64,000 nt of DNA from Chamaecyparis obtusa (taxonomy: Eukaryota > Streptophyta > Pinopsida > Cupressales > Cupressaceae), in the NCBI GenBank assembly GCA_027943335.1, contig BSBK01001304.1, positions 747,001-811,000 on the forward strand, given 5' to 3'. This document shows, piece by piece, positions 1-14,780 of this stretch. The notes beneath the pieces were generated by a model that was not told the DNA's origin, made no database searches, and saw only the letters and a list, made by a program, of their open reading frames with translations. Position 1 is the first letter of the stretch. Each line of letters opens with the position of its first letter. The translations under genes were made by a program, and so were the position numbers.

Positions 1-600
1 ACCTTAGGACCTATTTCCTGCCAGTTTTCAGGTGAAACATGTGGTGTTTCTTCTTGCGATGTTCCGTGTGATAAAATTAGACCTTGAGATATTAAATGAA
101 TGTTATTCCATATTTTTAGGACCTAAATCCAAAGTTTCATCAATTTATATTCATTCTAGCATTAGTTTTGGTTTAAATCTTGAGACTGGACCTATATTGT
201 AATTAAATGCCTGACTAGCTGACCTGTGGCTTAGCTGGCTATATAAAGAGTCTAGATTGATGTAGTAGGGAATCAAGGAGATCATCAAGAGGTATATCTA
301 GAGAGGATTATCAAGATACATCATTGGAGACAAAGATAGGATGCAAGCTGTAATTCTGATTTCATAATTCTCATTGTATAAGGCTGAAACCCAGAAGGCC
401 TCACAGTCGGGCATGTTGAAAGAAATAATATAAATAGTCTTTTGTTGTTGTCAGTTGATTGTCTGATATCCATTGTAATTTAATTTCTTTCATGTGATTT
501 CATATTGCTTCCATTGTGTAACTCAAAGAAGGGCTTGGTTGTTGATTCAAGTGGACTCAATTCTGCTTGATTCTGCTTGTATCTAATCCCCCTTACGTCA
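1..600 (+). mobile_element. Right end of an LTR-like element (G), cut by the window edge
   Basis: This non-satellite sequence stops sharply at 600, where it ends in ...ACGTCA and the satellite begins with GGTCCTA. A CA end followed by the array is what the right edge of an LTR would look like. A TATA-like box lies at 239-248 and a T-rich stretch typical of a 3' processing region follows at about 425-500. No protein-coding similarity was recognised. The partner LTR and the left target duplication are outside the window, so the element class is unknown. If this is an insertion, the duplicated target should be GGTCC or close to it (601-605). Confidence 0.45.
239..248 (+). promoter_or_regulatory. 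Possible LTR TATA box (element G)
   Basis: CTATATAAAG lies in a plausible place for an LTR promoter, about 350 bases upstream of the element's right end. The call rests on motif and position only. Confidence 0.35.
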
Positions 601-3600
601 GGTCCTAAAGTGTGATATGGCATACAAAGACACCTAGGGAGTCCCCATGACCCTTTTTGAAACACTTGATTTCTCAAGTGTGTCTGAAGGGGTCCTAGGA
701 CCCATTAAGACAAACTTGAGAATTCCAATGTGTCTATAGGGGTCATGGGGACTTTGTAGGGGTACTAACAAGTGGTAAAGCATAGTAGGACCCCTAAGGA
801 GTCCCCATGACCCCTTTTGACACATTTGAATGCTCAAGTGTGTCCAAAGGGGTCCTAGGACCCCTTAAGAAACACTTGAGCATTCCAAAGTGTCAGAAGG
901 GGTCATGGGGACTTCCTAGGGCTCCTAATATGTGATAAGACATACTAGGACCCCTAGGGAGTCCCCATGATGCATTTTAAGTCATTTGAATGCTCAAGAT
1001 TGTATGAATGGGTCCTAAAAACCCTTAAGACACACTTGATCATTCCAATGTATCCATACAGGTCATGGGGACTTTGTAGGGGTTCTAACAAATGATAAGG
1101 TGTACTAGGACCCCTAAGGAGTCCCCATGACCCCTTTTGAAATAGTTGAATGCTCAAGTGTGTCTAAAGGGATCATAAGACCTCTTAATACACACTTGAG
1201 GATTCCAATGTGTCAGAAGGGGTCATGGGGAGTTCCTAAGGGTCTGAACGTGTGATAAGCTATACTAGGACCCCTAGGAGACCCCATGACCCCTTTTGAT
1301 GCAACACTCAAGTGTGTCCAAAGGCATCCTAAGACACCTTAAGACACACTTGAGTATTGTAATGTGTCCATAAGGGTCATGGGGACTTCCTAGGGGTCCT
1401 AACACATCATATGGTGTACTAGAACCCCTAGGGAGTCCCCATGACCCCTTTTGACACATTTGAGAGCTCAAGTGTGTCCAAAGGGTTCCTAGGACCCCTT
1501 AAGACACACTTGAGTATTCCAATGTTCCCATAGGTTTCATGGGGACTTCCTAGGCCTCCTAACACATGATAAGGCATACTAGAATCCCTAAGGAGTCCCC
1601 ATGACCCCTTTTGACATATTTTAACACTCAAGTGTGTCTAAAGAGCTCATATGACCCCTTAAGATAGACTTGAGCTTTCAAATGTGTCAAAAGGGTTCAT
1701 GGGGACTTCTTATCAATCTTAAAGCATTATAAGGTGTACTAGGACCCCTAGGGAGTCTCGATGACACATTTTGACACATTTGAATGCTCAAGTGTGTCCG
1801 TAGGGGTCCTAGGAACCCTTAAGACACACTTGAGCATTCCAATGTGTCCATAGGGGTCATGGGAACTTCCTTAGGGTCCTAACACATGAGAAGGCATACT
1901 AGGACCCCTAAGGAGTCCTCATGACCCATTTTAACACATTTGAATGCTCAAACATTTCCCAATGGGTCCTAAGACTCCTTAAGACACACTTGAGGATTTA
2001 GATGTGCCAAAAGGGGCCATGGGGACTTCCTCGGGGCCCTAACACAAGATAAGGCATACTAGGACCTGTACGGAGTCCCCATGACCCCTTTTGACACATT
2101 TGAATGCTCAAGTGTATCTGAAGGGGTCCTAGGACCCCTTAAGACACACTTGAGAATTCAAATATCTCCATAGGGGTTATTTGGACTTCCTAAGGGTCCT
2201 AATGCATTTTTGGCAAACTAGGACCCCTAGGGAGTCCCCATAATGGCTTTTGACACATTTGAACACTCAAGTGTGTTCAAAGAGGTCCAAGGACCCTATA
2301 AGATAGAGGTGAACCTTCCAAGTGTCCATAGAGGTCATTGGGACTTTTTAGGGGTCCTAACATGTGATAAGGCATAGTAGGACCTATAAGGGGTCCCCAT
2401 GACCCCTTTTGACACATTTGAATGCTCAAGTGTGTCTGAAGGGGTCCTAGGACCCCTTAAGACACACTTGAAAATTCCAATGTGTTAATAGGAGTCATTA
2501 GGACTTCATAGGGGTCTTAATGTGTGATAAGACATACTAGTACCCCTTGGGAGTCCCTATGACCTCTTTTGACATATTTGAAATTTAAGTGTGTCCCAAG
2601 AAATTCGAGGACCCCTTAAGCCACACCTAAGTATTCCAATGTTTCCATAAGGGTCATGGGGACTTCCTAGGGAACCAAAAGCATAATATGGCATACTACG
2701 ACCCCTAGGGAGTCCCCATGACCCCTTTTGACACATTTGAATGGTCAAGCATGTTTGAAGGGGTTCGAGAACCTATTGAGACACACTTGAGCATTCCAAT
2801 GTGTCTATAGGGGTTATGGGGACTTCCTAGGGGTACTAACACATCATAAGGCATAATAGGACACCTAACAAGTCCCCATGGCACCTTTAGACACATTTCA
2901 AAGCTCAAATCTATCCAATGGGGTCCTAGTACACCTCAAGACACACTTGAGCATTCCAATGTGTCAAAAGGGGTCAAGGGGACTTCCTAGGGGTCCTAAT
3001 GTGTGATAATGCATACTAGGACCCCAAGGGAGTCCCCATGAACTATTTTGCCACATTTGAATGCTCAAGTGTGTCTGAATGGGTCCTAAGACCCCTTAAG
3101 ACACACTTGAGCATTCCAATCTATCTGTAAGAGTCATGGGGACTTTCTAGGAGTTCTAACACATGATAAGGTGTACTAGGACCCCTAAGGAGTCCCCATA
3201 AGCCCTTTTGAAACATTTGAATGCTCAAGTGTGTCTGAAGGGATCCTATGACTCTTTAAAACACACTTGAGCATTCCAATGTGTCAAAAGGGTTCATGGG
3301 GAGTTTCTAGAGGTCCTAATGCCTGATAAGGCATACCAGGACTTTTAGGAGTTCCCATGACCCCTTTTGACACATTTGAATGCTCAAGTGTGTCAGAAGG
3401 TGTCTTAGGACCCTTTAAGACACACTTGAGAATTTCAATGGGTCCATATGGGTCATGGGGACCTTCTAGGGGTCCAAATGCATGATTTGGAGTACTAGGA
3501 TCCCTAGGGAGGCCCCATGACCCCTTTTGACACATTTGAAAACTCAAGTGCATCCAAAGGGGTCCTAGGACCCCTTAAGACACACTTAAGCATTCCAATG

Positions 3601-5947
3601 TCTCCGTAGGGGTCATGGGGACTTCCTTAGGGTTCCAACACATGATAAGATTTATTAGGACCTGTAGGGAGTCTTCATGACCCATTTTGACACATTTGAA
3701 TGCTCAAGTGTATCCGAAGGGGTTCTAGGACCCCTTAACATAGACTTGAGCATTCCAATGTGTCCATAGGTTTCATGGGGACTTCTTAGGGGTCCTAATC
3801 CATAATAGTGCATACTAGGACCCTTATGGAGTTCCGATGACCCATTTTGACACATTTGAATAGTCAAGTGTGTTTGAAGAGGTCCTAGAATACCTTTAGA
3901 CACAATTGAGCATTCCAATGTGTCCATAGGGGTCATGGGGTCTTTGGAGGGGTCCTAATGCATGATAAGATATACTAGGACCCCTAAGGAGTCCCCATGA
4001 CCGCTTTTGACACATTTGAATTCTCAAGTGTTTTCAAAGGGGTTCTAGGACCCCTTAAAACATACTTGACTATTCCAATGTGTCAAAAGGGGTCATGAGG
4101 ACTTCCTAGTAGTCCTAACACAAGATAAGGCATACGAGGACTCATAGGGACTCCCCATGACCCCTTTTGACACATTTGAATGCTCATGTGTATTTGAAGG
4201 GGTCTTGGGATCCCTTAAGAAACCCTTGAGCATTCCAATATGTTGATAGGGGTCATGGGGACTTTCTAGGGGTCCTAACATGTTATTTGGCATAGGAGGA
4301 CCCCTAGGGAGTCCCCATGACCCCAATTGACACATTTGAATGCTCAAGTGTGTCTCAAGGGGTCCTAGGACCCCTTAAGGCACACTTGACCCTTCCAATG
4401 TGTCCATAGAGGTCATGGAGACTTCCAAGGTGTCCTAACATATGATAAGGCATACTAGGACCTGTAAGGAGTCCCCATGACCACTTTTGACACATTTGAA
4501 TACCCAAGTGTGTTTGAAGGAGTCCTAGGACCCCTTAAGACACACTTGAGAATTTGAATGTGTGAAAAGGGGTCACGAGGACTTCCTAGGAGTCCTAACA
4601 CATGATAAGGTGTACTAGGACTCCTAGAGAGTCCTGATGACCCCGTTTGTCACATTTGGTTGCAAATGTGTTTTCGACGGTGTCCTAGGATTGCTTAAGA
4701 AACACTTGAGCATTTCAATGTGTTAAAAGTGGTAACGGGGACTTTCTAGGGGTCCTAATGCAAGATAAGGAATACTAGGACCCGTAGGGAGTCCCCATGA
4801 CCCCTTTTGACACATTTGAATGTTCAACTATATTTGGAAGAGTCCTAGGACCCCTTAAGCCACATTAGAGAATTCCAATGTGTCTATAGGGTTCATGAGG
4901 ACTTCCTATGGATCCTAACAGGTGATATGGCATACTAGGACCCCTAGCTGACCCCTTTTGACACATTTGACTGCTCAAATTTGTCTGAAAGGGTCCTGGG
5001 ACCTTTGAAGACACACTTGAGCATTCCAATGTGTCCATAGGGGTCACAAAGACTTCCTAAGGGTCCTAACATGTGATAAGGCATACTCAAAGCTCTAGGA
5101 GCCCCCATGACCCCTTTTGACACATTTGAATTCTCAAGTGTATCCAAAAGGATCCTAGGACCGCTTAAGACACACTTGAGAATTCCATTGTGTCCGTAGG
5201 GGTCTCAGGGTCTTCTGAGGGGTCCTAATGTGTGATATGGTGTATTAGGACCCCTAGGGAGTCCCCATGACCCCTTTTGACACATTTTGACACTCAAGTG
5301 TGTCTGAAGGGCTCTTAGGACATCTTAAGACACACTTGAGTATTCAAATGTGTCCATAGGGGCCATGGGGACTTCCTACAGGTCCTAACACATGATATGG
5401 CATACTAGGACCACTAGGGAGTCCCCATGACCCATTTTGACACATTTGAAGACTCAAGTGTGTCTAAGTGGGGTCCTAGGACCCCTTAAGACACAATTGA
5501 GCCTTACAATGTGTACTTAGAAGTCATGGGGACCTCCTAGGGGTCCTAACATATGATAAGGTATAGTAGGACCCCTAAGGACTCCCCATCACCTCTTTTG
5601 ACACATTTCAATGTTCATTTATGTCTAAGGGGGTCCTAGGACCCATTAAGACACACTTGAGCATTGCAATCTGTCCATAGGGGTCATGGGGAATTTGTAG
5701 GCATCCTAATGTGTGATAAGGCATACTAGGACCCCTAAGGAGTCCCCATGACCCATTTTGACACATTTGAACACTCAAGTGTGTTTGGAGGGGTCCTAGG
5801 ACCCCTTAAGACATACTTGAGCATTCTAATATTTCAAGAGGGGTCACTTCCCAAGGGTCCTCGTGTGTAATAAGGTATACTAGGACCCTTACAAAGTTCC
5901 CATGACCCTTTTTGACACATTTTAAAGGTCAACTATGTCTGAAGCAG

Positions 5948-6087
5948 TCCTAGGACACCTTAAGACACACTTGAGTATTCTAATGTGTCCATAGGGGCCA
6001 TGAGGACTTCCTATGGGTCCTAGGACACCTTAAGACACACTTGAGTATTGTAATGTGTCCATAGGGGCCATGAGGACTTCCTACGGG
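5948..6087. repeat. 70-bp direct duplication inside one satellite monomer
   Basis: The stretch starting TCCTAGGACACC at 5948 is repeated from 6018 with almost no change, including the shared variants GACACC and GGCCATGAGG. The repeat joint falls where GGTCCTA occurs at both symmetry axes of the monomer, which suggests slippage or recombination between the two axes. Confidence 0.85.
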
Positions 6088-9000
6088 TCCTAATGCATGA
6101 TATGCCATACTAGGACCCCTAGGGAGTCCCCATGACCCCTTTTGACATATTTGAATGCTCAAGTGTATATGAAGGGGTCTTTGGACCCCTTAAGACACAC
6201 TTGAGCATTCGAACATGTCAATAGGGGTCATGGGGACTTCCTAGGGGTCCTAACATGTGACATGACATACTAGGAGCCCTAGGGAGTTCTCATGACTTTT
6301 TTTGACATATTTGAACAATCAAGTGTGTCCAAAGGGGTCGAGGACCCCTTAAGAGACACTTGAGCATTCAAATGTGTCCATAGGGCTCATGTAGACTTCT
6401 GAGGGGTCCTAACACATGATATGGTGTACTAGGACCCTGAGGGAGTCCCCATGACCCCTTTTGACACATTTGAATGCTCAGGTGTGTTCAGAGTGGTCCT
6501 AGGACAACTTAAGACACACTTAAGCATTCCAATGTCTCCATAGGGGTCATGGGGAATTCTTAGGGGCCCTAACATGTGATAAGGTGTACTAGGACCCTTG
6601 AGGAGTCCCCATGACACTTTTTGACATATTTGAACACTCAAGTGTGTTTGAAGAGGTCCTAGGACCTCTTACAACACACTCGAGCATTCCAATGTGTCAA
6701 AATGAGTCATGGGGACTTCGTAGGGGTCCTAACACTTAATAAAGTTTAGTAGGACCCCTAGGGAGTCCCCATGACTTCTTTTGACACATTTAAACACTCA
6801 AGTGTGTCTAAAGGGTTCCTAGGACTCCTTAAGACACACTTGAGAATTCTAATATGTCCATAGGGGTTATTTGGACTTCCTATGACTCCTAACACATGAT
6901 ATAGCATATTAGGACCCATAGGGAGTCCTCGTGACCCCTGTTGAAACATTTGAATGCTCAAGTGTGTCTGAGTAGGTCCTAGGACCCCTTAAGACACACT
7001 TGAGCATTCCAATGTTTCGATAAGGGTCAGGGGGACTTCCTAGGGGTCCTAACATGTGATAAGGCATAAGAGGAACCCTAACAAGTCCCCATGACCCATT
7101 TGAACACATTTGAATGCTCAAGTTTCTCTGAAGGGGTCCTAGGACCCCTTAAGACACACTTGAGCATTGTAATGTGTCAAAAGTGGTCATGGGGAGTTCC
7201 TAGGGGTCCTAACATGTAATAAGGTCTACTAGGACCCCTAAAGAATCCTGATGACCCCTTGTGACACATTTGAATGCTCAAGTGTGTCTAAAGGGGTCCT
7301 AGGACCTCTTAAGACATGCTTGAGCCTTCCAATGTGTACATAGGGGTCATGGGGACTTCTTAGGGGTCCTAACACATGATAAGACATATTAGGACCCCTA
7401 AGGAGTCCCCATGACCCCTTTTGACACATTTGGATGCAAAAATGTTTTGAAAGGGGTCCTAGGTCTGCTTACGACACACTTGAGCATTTCAATGTGTCAA
7501 AAGGGGTCATGGGGACTTCCTTGGGGTCCTAATGCAAGATAACACATATTAGGACCCATAGGGAGTCCCCATGACCCCTTTTGACACATTTGAATTTCCA
7601 AGTGAATCTGAAGGGCTCCTAGGACCCCTTAAGCCACATTAGAGAATTTCAATGTGTTTATAGGGGTAATGGGGACTTCTTATGGGTCCTAAAAAGGGAT
7701 TTGGCATACTAGGACCCCTAGGGAGTCCCACTGACCCCTTTTTACACATTTAATGATCAAGTGTGTCTGAATGGCTCCTAGGACCTTTGAAGACAAACTT
7801 GAGCATTCTAATGTGTCCATATGGGTCATGGGGACTTCCTAGCAGTCCTAACGCATGATAAGGCATACTAGGAACTCTAGGAGTACCCATGACCCCTTTT
7901 CACATATTTCAATGCTCAAATGTGTCTGAATAGATCTTAGGACCCCTTAAGACACACTTGAGCATTCCAATCTGTCCATAGGGGTTGTGAGGTCTTTCGA
8001 GGGGTCCTAACATGGGATATAGCATACTAGGACCCCTCAGGAGTCCCCATGACCCCTTTTGACATATTTTAACTCTCAAGTGTGTCCAAAGGGGTCTTAG
8101 GACCTCTTAAGACACTCTTGAGTATTCCAATGTCTCCATAGGGGTCATGGGGACTTCTTATGGGTCCTAACATGTGATATGGTGTACTAGGACTATTAGG
8201 GAGTCCCCATGACCCCTTTTGACAAATTCAAAGACTCAAGTCTATCTGAGTGGGGTCCTAGGACCATTAAGACACACTTGAACCTTACAATGTGTCCTTA
8301 GAGGTCATGGGGACTTCCTATGGTTCCTAACGTGTGATAAGTTATACTAGGACCCCTAAGAACTCCCCATGACCCCTTTGGACATATTTGAATGCTCAAA
8401 CGTGTCTAGGGGTCATGGGGAATTTGTAGGGGTCCTAATGTGTGATAAGGCATACTGGGACCCCTAAGGATTCCCCATGACCCATTTTGACACATTTGAA
8501 CTCTCAAGTGTGTCTGAAGGGGTCCTACGACCCCTTAAGACACACTTGGGCATTCCAATGTTTCAAAGGAGGTCATGGGGACTTCCTAGGGGTCCTAACA
8601 TGTGATAAGGTGTACTAGGACCCTTAAAAATTCTCCATGACCCCTTTTGACACATTTTAATGGTCAAGTGTGTCTGAAGGTGTCCTATAACCCCTTAAGA
8701 CACACTTGAGCATTCTGATGTGTCCATAGGGGTCATAAGGACTTCCCAGGGGTCCTAACACATGATATGGTGTACTACAATCCCTAGGGAGTCCCCATGA
8801 CACCTTTTGAAACATTTGAATGCACAAGTGTTTTCGAAAGTTTCCTAGGACCTCTTAAGACACACTTAAGCATTCCAATGTCTCGATTGGGGTCATGGGG
8901 ACTTCCTAAGGGTACTAAGATATGATAAGGCATACAAGGACCCCTAAGAGTCCCGATTACCCCATTTGACACATTTGAACACTCAAGTGGATCTGAAGGG

Positions 9001-12000
9001 GTCCTAGGACCCCTTAAGACACACTTGATCATTCCAATGTGTCCATTGGGATCATGGGGAATTCCTAGGGCTACTAACACAATATATGGTGTACTAGGAC
9101 GCCTAGAGAGTCCCTATGACACCTTTTGACACATTTGAATGCTCAAGTGTGTCCAAAGGGGTCCTAGGACCCCTTAGGACACACTTGAGTATTCCAATGT
9201 GTCCATAGGGGTCATTGGGACTTTCTAAGGGTGCTAACATGTGATAAGGCATACTAGGACCCCTAGGAGTCCCCATGGCCCCTTTTGACACATTTGAACA
9301 TGCAAGTGTGTTGGAATGGGTCTTAAGACCCCTTAAGACATAGTTGAGGATTCTAATGTGTCCATAGGGGTCATGGGGACTTCCTAAGGGTCCTAACACA
9401 TGATAAGACATACTAGGAACCCTACGAATCACCATGACCCCTTTTGACACATTTGAACACTCAAGTGTGTTTGAAGGGATCCTAGGACCCCTTAAGACAC
9501 ACTTGAGCATTCCAATGTGTCCATAGGGATCATGGGAAATTCCTAGGGGTCCTAATGCATTATATGGTGTACTAGGACTCCTAGGGAGTCCTCATGTCCC
9601 CTTTTGACACATTTGATTGCTCAAGTGTGTCTAAAGGGGTCCTAGGACCCCTTAAGAGATACTTGAGAATTTCATTATGTCAAAGGGGGTCAGGGAGACT
9701 TCTTAGGGGTCCTAAAACATCATAAGGTATACTAGGATGTGTCAAGGTAGAGTTGAGAATTCCTATGTGTCCATAGGGGTCATTGGGACTTCCTAGGGGT
9801 CCTAATGCATGATATGGAATACTAGGAACCTTAGGGACTCCCCATGACCCCTTTTGACACATTTGAATGCTTAAGTGTATCTGAATGGGCCTTAAGACCC
9901 CTTCAGATGCATCTAAGCATTCCAATGTCTTCATAGGGATCATGGGAGCTTCCTAGGGGTCCCAACATCTAATAAGGCATACTAAGACCCATAGGGAGTC
10001 CCCATGGCCCCTTTTGACAGATTTGAATGTTCAAGTGTGTCCAAAGGGGTCTTAAGACCCCTTAACAGACACTTGAGAATTCCAATGTCTCCATAGGGCT
10101 CATGTAGACTTCTGAGGGGTCCTAACATGTGATATGGTGTAGTAGGACCCTTAGGGAGTCCCCATGAACCCTTTTGATACATTTGAATTCTAAAGTGTGT
10201 TTGAAAGGGTCCTAGGATCCCTCTAGACACACTTGAGTATTCCAATCTATCGACAGGGGCTGTGGGGTCTTCTGAAGGGTTCTAACACATGATATTGCAT
10301 ACTAGGACCCCTAGGTAGTGACCATGACCCCTTTTGACACATTTTAATGTTCAAGTGTGTTTGAAGGGGTCCTAGGACCCCTTAAGACACAATTCAGTAT
10401 TCCAATGTGTCCAATGGGGCCATGGGGACTTCCTACAAATCCTAACATATGATTTGACATACTAGGACCCCTAGGGAGTCCCCATGACACCTTTTGACAC
10501 ATTTGAATGCACAAGTGTTTCCTAGGACCCCTTAAGACACACTTCAGCATTCCAATGTCTCCGTAGGAGTCATGGGGACCTCCTCTAGGTCCTAACAAGT
10601 GATAAGGCATAGTAGGACCCCTAAGGAGTCCCCTTGACCCCTTTTGACATATTCGAATGCTCAAGTGTGTCCAAAGAGGTCCTAGGACCCCTGAAGGCAC
10701 ACTTGAGCATTGCAATGTGTCCATAGGGGTCATGGGGACTTCTTAGGGGTCCAAATACATGATTTGGCATACTAGGACCCCTAGGGAGTACCCATGACCC
10801 ATTTTGACACATTGGAGTGCTCAAGTGTGTTTGAAGGGGTCCTAGGATCCCTTAAGACACACTTGTGCATTCTAATGTGTCCATAGGGGTCTTGGGGACT
10901 TCCTAAGGTTCCTAACACATGATAAGGCATACGAGGACCCCTAAAGAGTCCCCATGACCCATTTGGACATAATTGAATGCTCAAGTGTTTCCAAAGGGGT
11001 CCTAAGACCCTTTAAGACACACTTGAGCATTCCAATGTCTCAAAAGGGGTCATGGCCACTTCCTAGGGGTCCTAACGCATGATAAGGCATACTAGGACCT
11101 TTAGGGAGTCCCAATGACCCCTTTTGAGATAGTTGAATGCTCAAGTGTATCCAAAGAGGTCTTAGGACCCCTTAAGACTCACTTGAGAATTCCAATGTGT
11201 CTATAGGGGTCATGGGGACTTCCTAGGGGTCCTAATGTGTGATATGGCATACTAGGACCCCTAGGATTCTGCATTCACCCTTTTGACACATTTGAACACT
11301 CAAGTGTGTTCGAAGGGGTCTTAAGACCACTTAAGACACACTTGAGCATTCTAATGTGTTCATAGAGGTCATCGGGACTTCCTAAGGGTCATAACACATG
11401 ATAAGGTTTACTAGGACCCATAAAGAGTCCCCATGACCCTTTTTGACACATTTGAATTCTCAAGTGTTTCCAAAGGGGTCCTAGCAACCCTTAAGACACA
11501 CTTGAGCATTCCAATGTCTCAAAATGGGTCATATGGACTTTCTAGGCATCCTAACACATGATAAGGCATACTAGGACCCGTAGCGAGTCCCCATGACACC
11601 TTTTGACATAGTTAAATGCCCAAGTTTATTCGAATAGGTCCTAGGACCCCTTAAGACACACTTGAGCATTCCAATGTCACCATAGGGGTCATGGGGACTT
11701 CCTAGGGGTCCTAATCTATGATATGGTGTATAAGGACCCCTAGGAGTCCCCATGAGCTCTTTTGACACATTTGAACACTGAAGTGTTTCCAAAGGGGTCC
11801 TAGGACCCCTTAAGGTACACTTGAGCATTCCAATGTATCCAATGGGGTCTTTCGAGAGGTCCTAACACATGATATGTCATACTAGGATCCCTAGGGAGTT
11901 CCCATGATCCCTTTTGAAAAATTTTAATGCTCAAGTGTGTTTGAAGGGGTCGTAGGACCCCTTAAGCTGCACTTGAGCATTCCAATGTCTCTAAAGGGAT

Positions 12001-14780
12001 CATGGTGACTTCCTAGGGGACCAATGTCTAATAAGGAATACTATGAACCCTAGGTAGTCCCCATATACCCTTTTGACATATTTGAATACTCAAGTGTATT
12101 TGAAAGGTTCCTAGGACCCCTTAAGATACACCTAAGTTTTCCAATGTGTTCATAGGGGTCATGGTGACTTCCTAGGGGTCCTAAAATGTGATATGGCATA
12201 CTAAGACCCCTAGGGAGTCCCCATGACCCATTTTTACACATTTGAATGCTCAAGTGTGTCCGAAGGGGTCCTAGGTTCCGTGAAGACACCCTTGAAAATT
12301 CCAATCTATCTATAGACATCATGGGGACTTCCTAGCGGTACTAATGAGTGATAAGGCATAGTAGGACCCCTAAGGACTCCCCATGACCCATTTTGACATA
12401 TTTGAATGCTCAAGTGTGTCCAAAGGGGTCATGGGGACTTCTTAGGGGTCCTAAAATGTGATAAGGTGTACTAAGACCCCTAGGGAGTCCCCATGACCCA
12501 TTTTGACACATTTCAATGCTCAAGTTTGTCTGAATGTGTCCTAGGACCCCTTAAGACACACTTGAGCATTTCAATGTGTCTATAGGGGTCATCGGGACTT
12601 CCTCAGGGTTCTAACATGTGATAAGGTGTACTATGACCCTTAACGAGTCCCCCTAACCCCTTTTGAAACATTTGAATCCTCAAGTGTGTCTGAATGGGTC
12701 CTAGGACACCTTAAGATACACTTGAGTATTAAAATGTGTCCATAGGGGTCATGGGGACTTCCTATAGGTCCTAATGTGTGATATGGTATACTAGGACCCT
12801 TAGGGAGTCCTGATGACCCCTTTTGACATAGTTGAATGCTCAAGTGTGTTTGAAGGTGTCCTAGGACCCCTAAGACACACTTGAATATTTCACTGTGTCC
12901 ATAGGGGTAATGGGGACATCCTAGGGGTCTTAACATGTGATAAGGTGTACTAGGACCCCTAAGTATTTGGGATGACCCATTTTGACACATTTGAATACTC
13001 AAGAATGTCCGAAAAGGTTGTAGGACCCCCAAAGATAGACTTGAGCATTCTAATGTGTCAAAAGGGGTCATGGGAACTTCCTATGAGTCCTAAGTTGAGA
13101 TAAGGTGTACTAGGACCCCTAGGGATTCCCCATGACCCCTTTTCACACATTTGAACACTCAAATGTGTCTGAAGGTGTCCTAGGACCCCTTAAGACACAT
13201 TTGAGCATTCCAATATGTCCATACAGCTTATTTGGAGTTCTCAGGGGTCCTAACATGTTACTTGTCATACTAGGACCCCTAGGGAGGCCCCATGACCCCT
13301 TTTGACACATTTTAATACTCAAGTGTATCAGAAGGGGTCGTAGGATTTCTTAAGACACACTTGACCCTTCCAAGTGTCCATAGAGGTCATCGGGACTTCA
13401 TAGGGGACATAATGTGTAATAAGCCATATTAGGACCTGTAAGGAGTCCCCATGATTCCTTTTGACACATTTGAATGCTCAAGTGTGTCTAAAGGGGTTTT
13501 AGGACCCCTTAAGACACACTTGAGTATTGCAATGTGTCCATAGCGGTCATGGGGACTTGCTAGGGGTACAAACATGTGATTTGGTGTACTAGGATCCCTA
13601 GGGTGTCCCCATGACCCCTTTTGACACATTTGAATGCTCAAGTGCATCCGAAGGGGTCCTAGGACCAATGAAGAAACTCTTAAGCATTTCAATGTCTTTA
13701 GAGGGGTCATGGGGACTTGCTAAGGGTCACAATGCATGATAAGGTTTACTAGGACCCATAGGGAGTTTCCATGACCCCTTTTGAAACATTTGAATGCTCA
13801 AGTGTGTTGGAAGGGTTCTTAGGACCCCTTAAGATACACTTGAGTATTCCAATGTGTCCATAGGTTTCATGCAGATTTCCTAGGGGTCCTAAAGTGTGCT
13901 ATGGCATACTAGGACCTCTAAGGAGTCCCCATGACCCCTGTTGACACATTTGAATGGTCAAGTTTGTCCGAAGAGTTCTTAGGATCCCTTAAGACACACT
14001 TGAGCATTCCAATGTGCCCATAGGTGTCATGGGGACTTCCTATGGCTCCTAACGCATGATACGGCCTACTAGGACCCCTAAGGAGTCCCCATGATGCCTT
14101 TTGTCACATTTGAATGCTCAAGTGTTTCCAAAGGGGTCCTAGGACACCTTAAGACACACTGGAGGATTCCAATGTTTCCAAAGGGGTTGTCGGGACTTTT
14201 TAAGGTTCCTAACACATGATAAGGCATACTAGGACCTATTGGGAGTCCCCATGACCCTTTTTGACATATTTGAATGCTAAAATGTATTTGAAGGGATCCT
14301 AGGACCCCTTAAGACATAGTTGAGCATTCCAATGTGTTGATAGGGGTCATGGGGAGTTCCTACAGGTCCTAATGCATGATATGGCATACTAGGACCCCTA
14401 GGGAGTCCCCATGACCTCTTTTGAGATATTTGAATGCTCAAGTTTGTCTGAAGGTGTCCTAGGACCCCTTTAGACATAGTTGAGCATTCCAATGTGGCAA
14501 AGGGGTCACGGGGACTTCCTAGGGGTCCTAACATGTGATAAGTTATGCTAGGACCTCTAGGAGTTTCCATCATCCCTTTTGACACATTTGAATACTCAAG
14601 TTTGTCTGGAGGGTTCCTTGGACCCCTTAAGACACACTTGAGCATTCCAATGTGTCCATATGGGTCATCCAAATTTTGTAGTGGTCCTAACACATGATAA
14701 GGTGTACTCAAACCCCTATAGAGTCCTCATGACCCCTTTTGATACATTTGAATGCTCAAGTCTATATGAAGGGGTCCTAG

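Noticed and set aside
480..14711. Dozens of overlapping minus-strand open frames of 60-144 codons with a recurring pattern of about 53 residues
   Set aside because: They are translations of the satellite. The 160-bp period is not a multiple of three, so frames close after about one to three monomers and stay open longer only where a monomer lost a base. No start context or selection is visible.
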